From NCBI RefSeq assembly GCF_000158915.1, contig NZ_GG657754.1:7403923-7451694 (forward strand): 47,772 bases of DNA, in the 5' to 3' direction. The notes under the pieces were generated by a model that was not told the origin of the DNA, ran no database searches, and worked only from the letters and a program-made list of their open reading frames with translations. Shown one piece after another: positions 1-9,016 of the stretch. Each line of letters opens with the position of its first letter. Within the stretch, counting starts at the first letter, position 1. The position numbers and the translations under genes were made by a program. The stretch comes from Streptomyces himastatinicus ATCC 53653 (GTDB taxonomy: Bacteria > Actinomycetota > Actinomycetes > Streptomycetales > Streptomycetaceae).

Positions 1-15
1 GCTTTCCGGCTAACC

Positions 16-30
16 GCCGTCGCAGACGGC
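16..30 (-). terminator. Small hairpin after aceE
   Basis: A 6-bp perfect stem (GCCGTC / GACGGC, 3-nt loop) lies directly beyond the aceE stop codon. It is short and the window edge cuts off its context, so a terminator role is only a guess. Confidence 0.3.
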
Positions 31-2760
31 TTACGCGTCGCCGCCCGCGGGGCCGGGGTCGGCGGCGGCCACGTCCAGGAGCTGGTAGCGGTCGATGGCC
101 TGCTTCAGGAGCGAGCGGTCGATCTTGCCCTCCTTCGCCAGCTCCGTCAGCACGCCCAGCACGATCGACTCGGCGTCGATGTGGAAGAACCGGCGCGCCG
201 CGCCACGGGTGTCGGCGAAGCCGAAGCCGTCGGCGCCGAGCGACTGGTACGTGCCGGGCACCCAGCGGGCGATCTGGTCCGGGACCGCGCGCATCCAGTC
301 GGAGACGGCGACCTTCGGGCCCTCCACATCGCTGAGCTTGCGCGTGACGTAGGGGACGCGCTGCTCCTCCTCCGGGTGGAGCAGGTTGTGCTCCTCGGTC
401 TCCACCGCGTCGCGGCGCAGCTCGTTCCAGGAGGTGGCGGACCAGACGTCGGCACGGACGTCCCAGTCCTCGGCCAGCATCCGCTGGGCCTCCAGGGCCC
501 ACGGAACCGCGACGCCGGAGGCGAGGATCTGGGCCGGGTGGGTGCCGCTCTCGCCCTGCTTGAAGCGGTACAGACCCTTGAGGATGCCCTCGCTGTCGAC
601 GTTCTCGGGCTCGGCCGGGTGGCGGATCGGCTCGTTGTAGACGGTGAGGTAGTAGAAGACGTCCTCACTGTTCTCGCCGTACATCCGGCGCAGACCGTCC
701 TGCACGATGTGGGCGATCTCGAAGCCGAACGCCGGGTCGTACGCGACGACCGCGGGGTTGGTCGAGGCCAGCAGCTGGGAGTGGCCGTCCGCGTGCTGGA
801 GGCCCTCACCGGTCAGGGTCGTACGGCCGGCGGTCGCGCCCAGGACGAAGCCGCGCGCGAGCTGGTCGGCCATCTGCCAGAACTGGTCGCCCGTGCGCTG
901 GAAGCCGAACATCGAGTAGAAGACGTAGATCGGGATCAGCGGCTCGCCGTGCGTGGCGTACGCCGAACCGGCCGCGATCAGCGAGGCCGTACAGCCCGCT
1001 TCGGAGATGCCGTCGTGCAGCATCTGCCCGGTCGGCGACTCCTTGTAGGCGAGCAGCAGCTCACGGTCGACGGACTCGTACTGCTGGCCCAGCGGGTTGT
1101 AGATCTTGGCCGACGGGAACAGCGAGTCCATGCCGAAGGTGCGGTACTCGTCGGGCGCGATCGGCACGAAGCGCTTGCCGATCTCCTTGTCCCGCATGAG
1201 GTCCTTCAGCAGCCGCACGAAGGCCATGGTGGTGGCGATCTGCTGCTGGCCGGAGCCCTTCTTGACCGCCGCGTACGCCTTCTCGCCGGGGAGCTGGAGC
1301 GGCTTCGCGCGCACGACACGGGTCGGCGCGTAGCCGCCCAGCGCCTTGCGGCGGTCGTGCATGTACTGGATCTCCTCGGACTCCGGGCCCGGGTGGTAGT
1401 ACGGCGGGACGCCGGACTCCAGCTCCTTGTCCGGGATCGGCAGGTGCATCCGGTCGCGGAAGCCCTTGAGGTCGTCGACCGTCAGCTTCTTCATCTGGTG
1501 GGTCGCGTTGCGGCCCTCGAAGCTCGGGCCGAGCGTCCAACCCTTGACGGTCTGGGCGAGGATCACGGTCGGCTGGCCCTTGTGGGCCTTGGCCGCCGCG
1601 TACGCCGCGTAGATCTTCTTGTGGTCGTGACCGCCGCGGCCCAGGTGCAGGATCTGGTCGTCGGTCATGCCCTCGACCATCTTGCGCAGCCGCTGGTCGT
1701 CACCGAAGAAGTGGTCGCGGATGTACGAGCCGGTCTCGGTGGCGTACGTCTGGAACTGGCCGTCCGGCGTCGTGTTCAGCTTGTTGACCAGGATGCCGTC
1801 GCGGTCCTGGGCGAGCAGCGGGTCCCAGGTGCGGTCCCACACCAGCTTGATCACGTTCCAGCCGGCGCCGCGGAACTGCGACTCCAGCTCCTGGATGATC
1901 TTGCCGTTGCCGCGCACCGGACCGTCGAGCCGCTGGAGGTTGCAGTTGACGACGAAGGTCAGGTTGTCCAGGCCCTCGCGCGCGGCCAGGGAGAGCTGAC
2001 CGAGCGACTCGGGCTCGTCCATCTCGCCGTCGCCCAGGAACGCCCAGACGTGGGAGTTGGAGGTGTCGGCGATGCCGCGCGCCTCCATGTAGCGGTTCAT
2101 CCGGGCCTGGTAGATCGCGCCGAGCGGGCCGAGGCCCATCGAGACGGTCGGGAACTCCCAGAAGTCCGGCATCGACCGCGGGTGCGGATAGCTGGACAGC
2201 GCGTGACCGAGCTTGGACTTCTCCTGACGGAATCCGTCCAGGTGGTCCTCGGACAGCCGGTCGAGCAGGAAGGCGCGGGCGTAGATACCGGGGGAGGCGT
2301 GACCCTGGAAGAAGATCTGGTCGCCGCTGTCCTGGTCCTTGCCGCGGAAGAAGTGGTTGAAGCCCACGTCGTACAGCGAGGCGGACGAGGCGAAGGTGGC
2401 GATGTGGCCGCCGACGCCGATGCCCGGGCGCTGCGCACGGGAGACCATCACCGCCGCGTTCCAGCGGGTCGCGTTCAGGACCTTGCGCTCGATCTCCTCG
2501 TTGCCGGGGAAGAACGGCTCGTCCTTGGTGGCGATGGTGTTGACGTAGTCCGTGCTGCGCATCTCGGGCACGGCCACCCGCTTCTCGCGGGCGCGCTCGA
2601 TCAGGCGGAGCATCAGGTAGCGGGCCCGTTCCCGGCCTCGCTCATCGACGGCTGCGTCGAGCGAGTCGAGCCATTCCTGGGTTTCTTCGGGATCGAAGTC
2701 CGGGACCTGGCTGGGAAGGCCGCCAATGATGATCGGGTTGCGATCTGATCCGGAAGCCAC
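31..2760 (-). CDS. aceE: Pyruvate dehydrogenase E1 component, homodimeric type
   Basis: This enzyme decarboxylates pyruvate with thiamine diphosphate and passes the acetyl group to lipoyl-E2 in the cytosolic pyruvate dehydrogenase complex. The 909-residue product has the length of AceE rather than of alpha/beta E1. The thiamine-binding segment GDGEMDEPES followed by NCNLQRLDGP is visible, as is the N-terminal segment PDFDPEETQEWLDSLD. I chose the GTG at 2760 (product begins M-ASGSDRNP) because GAAGGA sits about 6 nt upstream. An in-frame ATG at 2835 would add 25 residues of unlikely sequence with no clear ribosome site. The gene is divergent from the DUF3052 gene. Identity is near certain; the start is likely. 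Confidence 0.96.
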   Translation of the reverse strand: MASGSDRNPIIIGGLPSQVPDFDPEETQEWLDSLDAAVDERGRERARYLMLRLIERAREKRVAVPEMRSTDYVNTIATKDEPFFPGNEEIERKVLNATRWNAAVMVSRAQRPGIGVGGHIATFASSASLYDVGFNHFFRGKDQDSGDQIFFQGHASPGIYARAFLLDRLSEDHLDGFRQEKSKLGHALSSYPHPRSMPDFWEFPTVSMGLGPLGAIYQARMNRYMEARGIADTSNSHVWAFLGDGEMDEPESLGQLSLAAREGLDNLTFVVNCNLQRLDGPVRGNGKIIQELESQFRGAGWNVIKLVWDRTWDPLLAQDRDGILVNKLNTTPDGQFQTYATETGSYIRDHFFGDDQRLRKMVEGMTDDQILHLGRGGHDHKKIYAAYAAAKAHKGQPTVILAQTVKGWTLGPSFEGRNATHQMKKLTVDDLKGFRDRMHLPIPDKELESGVPPYYHPGPESEEIQYMHDRRKALGGYAPTRVVRAKPLQLPGEKAYAAVKKGSGQQQIATTMAFVRLLKDLMRDKEIGKRFVPIAPDEYRTFGMDSLFPSAKIYNPLGQQYESVDRELLLAYKESPTGQMLHDGISEAGCTASLIAAGSAYATHGEPLIPIYVFYSMFGFQRTGDQFWQMADQLARGFVLGATAGRTTLTGEGLQHADGHSQLLASTNPAVVAYDPAFGFEIAHIVQDGLRRMYGENSEDVFYYLTVYNEPIRHPAEPENVDSEGILKGLYRFKQGESGTHPAQILASGVAVPWALEAQRMLAEDWDVRADVWSATSWNELRRDAVETEEHNLLHPEEEQRVPYVTRKLSDVEGPKVAVSDWMRAVPDQIARWVPGTYQSLGADGFGFADTRGAARRFFHIDAESIVLGVLTELAKEGKIDRSLLKQAIDRYQLLDVAAADPGPAGGDA

Positions 2761-3255
2761 GCTATTCCTTCGCTTTTCGGTCGTGCTGTGCACGGACATG
2801 GATACGTGCTCTGCGGCTGTGGCGCCGCTCTCCATCGTGTACCTCGGGTGCGGGATACGTCACCTCTACCGAGTGGTAACCAGCACCTGGTGAGACGGGC
2901 GCTCACCGGTCCGGACGGTACCGGTCGGCGTGCGGTCGGCGTCGCGACGGCCAAATCGCAACCTTACGCCCACGTCCGGGGGCACCTGCGTACGGCCGTT
3001 CGGCTCCGGTCGGCGTAGGGTGTCGATACACACACGTAAGCTGGGCATAACGGAGCAATCCGGGCAGCCGTACGCCGTTCCGTGCCGTTCCTCCATGATG
3101 GGAGTTGGGGCGACACGTCAACGTTTGGGCGGGATCGCTGGCCGGGTACTTGCGCGATCCGCCCGGCCCGTGTGGACTACGCCCCAATGCTTCGCGTACG
3201 CGCGCGGGGCGCCGACAGACTCGAAGAGTGAACGAAAGATGACAGGAGGCAATCC
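2761..3255. other. Divergent intergenic region aceE / DUF3052
   Basis: About 495 bases between two divergent genes, presumably holding both promoters. I see no convincing -35/-10 pair, RNA gene or inverted repeat. Open frames here on either strand lack ribosome sites and have the arginine/proline-rich look of non-coding high-GC DNA. Confidence 0.5.
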
Positions 3256-3696
3256 GTGAGCGCGACCGCGGACCACGCGGAGGAGCGGACCAACCCTGCC
3301 GCGAGGCTGGGTTTCCAGCCCGAGCAGGTGGTCCAGGAGATCGGCTACGACGACGATGTCGACCAGGAGCTCCGCGAGGCCATCGAGGAGATCACCGGCC
3401 AGGAGCTCGTCGACGAGGAGTACGACGATGTGGCCGACGCCGTTGTGCTGTGGTTCCGGGAGGACGACGGCGATCTGACGGACGCGCTGGTGGACGCCAT
3501 CCAGATGATCGACGACGGCGCACCGGTCTGGCTGCTGACGCCCAAGACCGGCCGTGACGGCTATGTCGAGCCGAGCGACATCAACGAGGCCGCGACCACC
3601 GCGGGCCTCTCCCAGACGAAGAGCTTCAACGCGGGCAAGGACTGGACCGGCAGCCGCCTGGTCACTCCGAAGGCCGCCCGTTCGGGCAAGCGCTGA
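3256..3696 (+). CDS. DUF3052 family protein
   Basis: An acidic 146-residue protein conserved next to aceE in streptomycetes and assigned to DUF3052. Its biochemical role is not established. It contains an N-terminal segment LGFQPEQVVQEIGYDDDVD, a very acidic middle, and a basic C-terminal end (TPKAARSGKR). The GTG start at 3256 follows a strong AGGAGG with 6-nt spacing. A 9-bp hairpin terminator lies directly behind the gene, so it is probably monocistronic. Family assignment is by remembered similarity only. Confidence 0.85.
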   Translation: MSATADHAEERTNPAARLGFQPEQVVQEIGYDDDVDQELREAIEEITGQELVDEEYDDVADAVVLWFREDDGDLTDALVDAIQMIDDGAPVWLLTPKTGRDGYVEPSDINEAATTAGLSQTKSFNAGKDWTGSRLVTPKAARSGKR

Positions 3697-3717
3697 GGCC
3701 GAAGGCCTCTCCACAAC

Positions 3718-3753
3718 CGAGCCCCCTGCCGTTCCCTTTCGGTGGGGGGCTCG
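3718..3753 (+). terminator. Hairpin terminator after DUF3052 gene
   Basis: A perfect 9-bp stem, CGAGCCCCC at 3718-3726 and GGGGGCTCG at 3745-3753, begins 21 nt after the stop codon. There is no strong T-run, as is usual in high-GC genomes. Confidence 0.75.
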
Positions 3754-3806
3754 GCGCGTAGGGTGGTCCGTGATCAGTCGACATGTGATGTGAAGGGATG
3801 GCTCCC

Positions 3807-4265
3807 ATGGCCATAGAGGTCGGTACGAAGGCTCCGGACTTCGAGCTGAAGAATCAGCACGGCGAGTCGGTCCGGCTCTCCGACTTCCGCGGCGAGAAGA
3901 ACGTCGTGCTGCTCTTCTACCCGTTCGCCTTCACCGGCGTGTGCACCGGCGAGCTGTGCGCGCTCCGCGACGAGCTGCCCACGTTCGTCAATGACGATGT
4001 GCAGCTGCTCGCGGTCTCGAATGACTCGCCCTTCAGCCTGCGGGTCTTCGCCGAGCAGGAGGGCCTGGAGTACCCGCTGCTGTCGGACTTCTGGCCGCAC
4101 GGCGAGGCCAGCCGCGCCTATGGCGTCTTCGACGAGGAGAAGGGCTGCGCGGTGCGCGGCACCTTCGTGATCGACAAGGAGGGCGTCGTCCGCTGGACGG
4201 TCGTCAACGGCCTCCCCGACGCCCGGGACCTGAACGACTACGCCAAGGCGCTCGAGAGCCTGTGA
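3807..4265 (+). CDS. Peroxiredoxin, AhpE-like
   Basis: A thiol peroxidase that would reduce hydrogen peroxide or organic peroxides in the cytosol. The 152-residue product carries the peroxiredoxin signature PFAFTGVC (P39, T43, peroxidatic C46). C51 and a cysteine in GCAVRGTF are further candidates, so one-cysteine AhpE chemistry is likely but a resolving cysteine cannot be excluded. An ATG at 3798 directly abuts the GAAGGG ribosome site, with no spacer. The ATG at 3807 has 9-nt spacing and gives the usual start MAIEVGTKAPDF, so I prefer it. Confidence 0.9.
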   Translation: MAIEVGTKAPDFELKNQHGESVRLSDFRGEKNVVLLFYPFAFTGVCTGELCALRDELPTFVNDDVQLLAVSNDSPFSLRVFAEQEGLEYPLLSDFWPHGEASRAYGVFDEEKGCAVRGTFVIDKEGVVRWTVVNGLPDARDLNDYAKALESL

Positions 4266-4272
4266 CGGGCGG

Positions 4273-4305
4273 CCCGAATCAGGCAGGTACGACGCCTGTA
4301 TCGGG
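4273..4305 (+). terminator. Imperfect hairpin after peroxiredoxin gene
   Basis: CCCGAATCAGGC and GCCTGTATCGGG form a 12-position stem with two central mismatches and a 9-nt loop, starting 8 nt after the stop codon. It is probably a weak terminator. Confidence 0.45.
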
Positions 4306-4403
4306 CGGGAACCGCTCACTAGGATCGACGCGTTGATCCTGGTGTGAAACCTCATGGAGATAGGGGCACGCAGTGCTCCTGACGAACCTTATTGGGAGGA
4401 CTC

Positions 4404-4979
4404 GTGGGAGTCAGCCTCAGCAAGGGCGGCAACGTCTCGCTGACCAAGGAAGCCCCTAACCTGACCGCGGTCGTCGTCGGTCTGGGCTGGGACGCCCGCA
4501 CCACCACGGGCACCGACTTCGACCTCGACGCCAGTGCCCTGCTGACGAACGCCGAAGGCAAGGTCGGCAACGACCAGAACTTCGTGTTCTTCAACAACCT
4601 CAAGAGCCCCGACGGCTCCGTCGAGCACACCGGTGACAACATCACCGGTGAGGGCGAGGGCGACGACGAGCAGATCAAGGTGAACCTGGCCGGTGTCCCG
4701 GCCGATGTCGCCAAGATCGTCTTCCCGGTGTCGATCTACGACGCCGAGACCCGCCAGCAGAGCTTCGGCCAGGTGCGGAACGCGTTCATCCGCGTGGTGA
4801 ACCAGGCCGACGGCAACGAGCTGGCCCGCTACGACCTCTCCGAGGACGCCTCCACCGAGACCGCCATGGTCTTCGGTGAGCTGTACCGGAACGGGGCGGA
4901 GTGGAAGTTCCGCGCCATCGGTCAGGGGTACGCCTCGGGGCTGCGTGGCATCGCGCAGGACTTCGGCGTCAACGTCTGA
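4404..4979 (+). CDS. terD: TerD family protein
   Basis: A single TerD domain of 191 residues, beginning with the classic GVSLSKGGNVSLTKEAPNL. It carries the acidic calcium-binding-type segments FDLDASALL and EHTGDNITGEGEGDDE found in TerD proteins. The GTG at 4404 follows GGGAGGA by 3 nt. A TTG at 4392 would overlap that ribosome site and is rejected. The family is linked to tellurite, colicin, phage and general stress resistance, probably as a calcium-responsive scaffold beneath the membrane. It heads a Ter locus and is followed by a close paralogue. Confidence 0.93.
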   Translation: MGVSLSKGGNVSLTKEAPNLTAVVVGLGWDARTTTGTDFDLDASALLTNAEGKVGNDQNFVFFNNLKSPDGSVEHTGDNITGEGEGDDEQIKVNLAGVPADVAKIVFPVSIYDAETRQQSFGQVRNAFIRVVNQADGNELARYDLSEDASTETAMVFGELYRNGAEWKFRAIGQGYASGLRGIAQDFGVNV

Positions 4980-4991
4980 ACCGGCCGTGGC

Positions 4992-5022
4992 GCCCGGCCG
5001 GGCCGTGAGTCTTCGGCCGGGC
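4992..5022 (+). terminator. Hairpin between the two terD genes
   Basis: A perfect 9-bp stem, GCCCGGCCG / CGGCCGGGC, with a 13-nt loop, 12 nt after the first terD stop. It may partly separate expression of the two paralogues. Confidence 0.6.
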
Positions 5023-5128
5023 ACGCCGCGGCCGCCACGTCCGGCGCCGCACCCCTGCACTCGACGGGCGGGAGTGCGGCGCCGGATGCGCGTCGCACCA
5101 CGCACTACCCCCGGGGAGGGACTTGATC

Positions 5129-5704
5129 ATGGGCGTCACGCTCGCCAAGGGAGGCAATGTCTCCCTTTCCAAGGCCGCGCCGAATCTCACCCAGGTGCTC
5201 ATCGGCCTGGGCTGGGACGCGCGCTCCACCACCGGAGCACCGTTCGACCTCGACGCCAGCGCGCTGCTGTGCGAGTCCGGGCGGGTGCTCGGCGATGAGT
5301 ACTTCATCTTCTACAACAACCTCAAGAGCCCCGAGGGCTCGGTGGAGCACACCGGCGACAACCTCACCGGGGAGGGCGACGGCGACGACGAGTCGCTGCT
5401 GATCGACCTCACCAAGGTCCCGGAGCGCGTGGACAAGATCGTCTTCCCGGTCTCGATCCATGACGCCGACGCCAGGCGCCAGACGTTCGGCCAGGTCAGC
5501 AACGCGTTCATCCGGGTGGTGAACCAGGCCGACGGCAATGAGCTGGCCCGCTACGACCTCTCCGAGGACGCCTCCGGCGAGACCGCGATGATCTTCGGCG
5601 AGGTCTACCGGTACAGCGGCGAATGGAAGTTCCGGGCCGTGGGGCAGGGGTACGCGTCAGGACTCCGGGGCATCGCTCTAGACTTCGGGGTCAACGTTTC
5701 GTAA
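5129..5704 (+). CDS. terD: TerD family protein, second copy
   Basis: A 191-residue paralogue of the preceding protein, collinear over its whole length. It shares the start GVTLAKGGNVSLSK, the acidic loop EHTGDNLTGEGDGDDE and the end GQGYASGLRGIALDFGVN. The ATG at 5129 is preceded by GGGGAGGG with 8-nt spacing. A TTG two codons upstream is a poorer choice. The downstream membrane gene starts only 45 nt later, suggesting co-transcription. Together they look like the soluble and membrane halves of a Ter stress module. Confidence 0.92.
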   Translation: MGVTLAKGGNVSLSKAAPNLTQVLIGLGWDARSTTGAPFDLDASALLCESGRVLGDEYFIFYNNLKSPEGSVEHTGDNLTGEGDGDDESLLIDLTKVPERVDKIVFPVSIHDADARRQTFGQVSNAFIRVVNQADGNELARYDLSEDASGETAMIFGEVYRYSGEWKFRAVGQGYASGLRGIALDFGVNVS

Positions 5705-5749
5705 AGCCGCGTACAAGGCGCGGGGGAGACCGTTCGAAGAAGGATTGGG

Positions 5750-6934
5750 TTGCCAGTGCTCCTCAAAACCTTTGGTTGGTCGTTCGCCGTCACGGCGGGC
5801 GGTCTGGCCTTGGCCGGCGTCCTCTGGGGGTGGAAGGGGCTCGCGATCGTCGGGATCCTCTCGATCCTGGAGATCTCGCTCTCATTCGACAACGCGGTCA
5901 TCAACGCGGGCATCCTGCGGAAGATGAATGCCTTCTGGCAGAAGATCTTCCTGACCGTCGGCATTCTCATCGCCGTCTTCGGCATGCGTCTGGTCTTTCC
6001 GGTGGTCATCGTCGCGATCACGGCGAAGCTGGGCCCGATCGAGGCCGTGAACCTTGCGATCAACGACAAGGAAAAGTACGAACACCTGGTGACGGGCGCC
6101 CACCCGGCGATCGCCGCCTTCGGTGGGATGTTCCTGCTGATGATCTTCCTCGACTTCATCTTCGAGGAGCGCGACATCCGCTGGCTGGGCTGGCTGGAGA
6201 AGCCGCTGTCCAAGCTCGGCAAGCTGGACACCTTCTCGGCCGTCATCGCCCTGGCCGTGCTGCTGGTCACCGCCACCACCGTCGCCACCGACGTGGCGCA
6301 CGGCGGCGGCGACAAGAGCGCGACCGTACTGCTGTCCGGGGTCGCCGGTCTCATGACGTACCTGATCGTCAACGGGATCTCCGGCTTCTTCGAGGACAAG
6401 CTCGAAGAGGACGAGGACGAGGAAGACGGGGAAGGCGGCGCAGACGGCGAGGACGAGGCCGACGAGAAGAAGCCCGCCGAGAACGGCGGTGGACGCGGCA
6501 GCAGCGGCGCCACGGTGGTCGGGCTGGCCGGCAAGGCCGCGTTCTTCATGTTCCTCTACCTCGAGGTCATCGACGCCTCGTTCTCCTTCGACGGCGTGAT
6601 CGGCGCCTTCGCGATCACCAACGACATCTTCGAGATGGCGCTGGGTCTGGGCATCGGCGCGATGTACATCCGGTCCCTGACCGTCTACCTGGTCCGCCAG
6701 GGCACCCTGGACGACTACGTCTACCTGGAGCACGGCGCGCACTACGCCATCGGCGCGCTGGCCGTGATCCTGCTCGCCACCATCAAGTTCGAGATCAACG
6801 AGCTCATCACCGGCTCGGTGGGCATCGCCCTCATCGGCGCCTCGTACTGGTCCTCGGTGATCCGCAACCGCCGGGAGGGACACGGCGGCGGAGCCGGATC
6901 AGAGGAGAAAACGGAAGTGACGTCCGGAGTCTGA
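5750..6934 (+). CDS. TerC-like DUF475 integral membrane protein
   Basis: A 394-residue polytopic membrane protein of the DUF475/TerC superfamily, which is associated with metal-ion handling and Ter stress complexes. TerC-type acidic membrane motifs are visible twice: SILEISLSFDNAVINAG near residues 38-54, and EVIDASFSFDGVIGAFA in the second half. A long acidic cytoplasmic loop (EEDEDEEDGEGG...DEADEKK) sits between them and could bind divalent cations. The likely start is the TTG at 5750 behind GAAGGA. A GTG two codons later is an alternative. A very strong terminator hairpin follows at 6985. Confidence 0.9.
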   Translation: MPVLLKTFGWSFAVTAGGLALAGVLWGWKGLAIVGILSILEISLSFDNAVINAGILRKMNAFWQKIFLTVGILIAVFGMRLVFPVVIVAITAKLGPIEAVNLAINDKEKYEHLVTGAHPAIAAFGGMFLLMIFLDFIFEERDIRWLGWLEKPLSKLGKLDTFSAVIALAVLLVTATTVATDVAHGGGDKSATVLLSGVAGLMTYLIVNGISGFFEDKLEEDEDEEDGEGGADGEDEADEKKPAENGGGRGSSGATVVGLAGKAAFFMFLYLEVIDASFSFDGVIGAFAITNDIFEMALGLGIGAMYIRSLTVYLVRQGTLDDYVYLEHGAHYAIGALAVILLATIKFEINELITGSVGIALIGASYWSSVIRNRREGHGGGAGSEEKTEVTSGV

Positions 6935-6984
6935 GCAGTCCGACCGCCGGGGTGTGACGCACCGGCGTTTGAGGAACGCTCTCA

Positions 6985-7024
6985 GCGGGGCGGCCGAGGT
7001 CTTCCGACCTCCCGGCCGCCCCGC
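6985..7024 (+). terminator. Strong GC-rich terminator after DUF475 gene
   Basis: GCGGGGCGGCCGAGGT pairs with ACCT(CCC)GGCCGCCCCGC around a 6-nt CTTCCG loop. The stem is interrupted only by a small bulge. It lies 51 nt beyond the stop codon. Confidence 0.75.
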
Positions 7025-7077
7025 CGTAGTTGAGCGGCTTTGAGGCAGTGGGAGCCACGAAGGGTGGGGTGCGCACG

Positions 7078-7803
7078 ATGGCGTTCTGGAGCAACTGGGG
7101 GCGGTCCGCGTGGCGCGAGTTCGAAAGCGGCGACGCGACCGGCGCGGTCGAGCTGACCAAGCGGAACTCGACCATCTCGCTGACCAAACAGGGCGCCGCC
7201 AGCGGCAACCTGCGGATCAACCTGTCCTGGCAGATGCGCACCTCGGACTTCAACAGCAAGGGGCCCAGCCTGCTGCGGCACCCGCTCCAGATGTTCAAGC
7301 CGCAGGTGGTGCAGGCCCAGGGGCCCGCCATGGTCAACGTCGACCTGGACCTTGCCGTCATGTACGAGCTGAAGAGCGGCGCCAAGGGCGTGGTCCAGCC
7401 ACTCGGCGACTTCTTCGGCAACCTCAACGAGGCGCCGTACGTGAAGCTCAGCGGGGATGACCGGTTCGGCTCCGGCATGGGCGAGACGATCTACATCAAC
7501 CTGGACCACAAGGACGACATCAAGCGTCTGCTCGTCTTCGTCTACATCTACGACGGCACCCCCGCCTTCGACCGTACGCACGGCATGGTCACGCTCTTCC
7601 CCAGCAACGGACCGCGGGTGGAGATCGCGCTCGACGAGCGGGCCCCGCAGGCCCGCTCCTGCGCCGTGGTCATGCTGGAGAACGTCAAGGGCGAGATCGT
7701 CGTCCGCCGCGAGGTGAAGTACGTGTACGGCTTCCAGGCCGAGCTGGACCGGCTGTACGGGTGGGGCCTCCAGTGGGGCCGCGGCTACAAGTCGAAGGTG
7801 TAG
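7078..7803 (+). CDS. TerA-like tellurium resistance family protein
   Basis: A 241-residue protein of the TerD/TerA superfamily, with the TerD-type fold expected. Early it has VELTKRNSTISLTKQGAASG, and in the middle VNVDLDLAVMYELK, which resembles the acidic strand of TerA-type proteins. The ATG at 7078 (MAFWSNW) is chosen because the longer frame from 7030 adds residues encoded by the terminator flank. GAAGGGTGGGG lies upstream, somewhat distant. It converges, 24 nt apart, on the minus-strand TerD gene. Family is confident; the TerA subtype is an inference. Confidence 0.82.
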   Translation: MAFWSNWGRSAWREFESGDATGAVELTKRNSTISLTKQGAASGNLRINLSWQMRTSDFNSKGPSLLRHPLQMFKPQVVQAQGPAMVNVDLDLAVMYELKSGAKGVVQPLGDFFGNLNEAPYVKLSGDDRFGSGMGETIYINLDHKDDIKRLLVFVYIYDGTPAFDRTHGMVTLFPSNGPRVEIALDERAPQARSCAVVMLENVKGEIVVRREVKYVYGFQAELDRLYGWGLQWGRGYKSKV

Positions 7804-7827
7804 CCGCTGCCGCCACCGGCTGTCGCG

Positions 7828-8904
7828 CTAGCGGTTCTGGAACTGCGGCCCCTGCGGCGGCAGGGTGAAGTTCTGGTCCGGGAACGGCATCGGGAGCGGC
7901 GGCGGGGGCGGCGGATCGGTGCGCTGCACCTGCTGCGGATAGCCGTACGCGGGCGGCTGCGGGTATCCGTAACTCGGCTGCTGCGGGTAGCCGTAGCCGG
8001 GCCCCTGTGCCGGGGGCTGGGCGGGCGGCTGCGGATAGGCCGGTGCCGGGGCGTGGGTGGCGTGCGGCGGCGCCTGTGGCGGTGCGGAGGGCTGCGGCGG
8101 CAGATAGTAGTCACCGTCGCCCGCGCCGGTCGGGGTGGCGCCCTGCCCGGCGGCGAGCGGCTGGGTCGCCCTGCGGGTCCCAGGGATCGGGCTGCGGCAG
8201 GAGCTGTGGCTGCGGCAGAGCGGCCGTCTCGGCCTGGGCTCGGGGTCGGGCGAGGCGGGCGGGGCGGCGGGCCCGGCGACGGCCGCGGAGAGCGGCTCCG
8301 GGGCGGCCTCCGGCTCCTCGGGGCCCTGTCCCCGGTCCCGGACCGCGTCCGCGCCCTCGCCGTCGTCCACCGAGATGCCGTACTCCGTGGCGAGCCCGAC
8401 CAGCCCGGTCTCATAGCCCTGCCCCAGCGCGCGGAACTTCCAGCTGTCCCCCCGCCGGTACAGCTCGCCGCAGATCAGCGCGGCCTCCTTGCCGGTCTCC
8501 GGCAGCACCGCGAAGATCGCCAGCGGCTCCTCGGAGGCCGACGGCGACGCGTCGTACAGCAGCAGGCTCAGATCCCGGACCTGCCCGAAGGTGCCACCGT
8601 CGGCCGAGGCCGCGAGCACCACCCGGTTCACCTCCGACTCCAGCCCGGTCAGATCGGCCTCGATGGTGTCCGTCAGCCCCTCGGGCGCCCGTTTCTTGGG
8701 CAGGTGCCGGACCAGGCCGGAGGGGTGCCGTGGCTGGTTGTAGAAGACGAAGTCCTCGTCCGATCGCACGCGGTCGTCCCCACCCAGCAGCAGCGCCGAG
8801 GCGTCGACGTCCGGCACGTCCGTGCCGGGGGTCCAGCGCAGCACCGCGCGTATGGCCGTGGCGTCCAGCGGGATGTTCGATCCCTTCAGCATCGCGTGCG
8901 TCAT
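7828..8904 (-). CDS. TerD domain protein with Pro/Gln/Tyr-rich tail
   Basis: A 358-residue protein. Residues 1 to about 180 form a divergent TerD domain (LKGSNIPLDATAIRAVLRW, DVDASALLLG, GQGYETGLVGLATEYGIS). The rest is a low-complexity tail with PQQPSYGYPQPPAYGYPQQ-type repeats that may mediate assembly. The ATG at 8904 has AGGA 8 nt upstream. Between about 8242 and 8160 the encoded frame becomes Arg/Cys-rich with AGG/AGA codons, while another frame reads AETAALPQPQLLPQPDPWDP, much more like the rest of the tail. A pair of compensating frameshifts or sequencing errors is therefore suspected. The gene is divergent from the HpcH gene. Confidence 0.88.
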   Translation of the reverse strand: MTHAMLKGSNIPLDATAIRAVLRWTPGTDVPDVDASALLLGGDDRVRSDEDFVFYNQPRHPSGLVRHLPKKRAPEGLTDTIEADLTGLESEVNRVVLAASADGGTFGQVRDLSLLLYDASPSASEEPLAIFAVLPETGKEAALICGELYRRGDSWKFRALGQGYETGLVGLATEYGISVDDGEGADAVRDRGQGPEEPEAAPEPLSAAVAGPAAPPASPDPEPRPRRPLCRSHSSCRSPIPGTRRATQPLAAGQGATPTGAGDGDYYLPPQPSAPPQAPPHATHAPAPAYPQPPAQPPAQGPGYGYPQQPSYGYPQPPAYGYPQQVQRTDPPPPPPLPMPFPDQNFTLPPQGPQFQNR

Positions 8905-9016
8905 GGCCGTAATCCTGCCCTCCCGCCCGGTGCCGGGACAACGCAGGGGGGCGAGGCAGTGCTGGTGAGATGCGGCAGGACGGGCATGCCGGATACCGGA
9001 GCGACGCACAGGAGTT

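Noticed and set aside
181..2748. Long plus-strand open frame opposite aceE
   Set aside because: It is the antisense shadow of aceE, common in high-GC DNA. The translation is Arg/Val/Leu-rich with no known motif, whereas the minus strand encodes a clear AceE.
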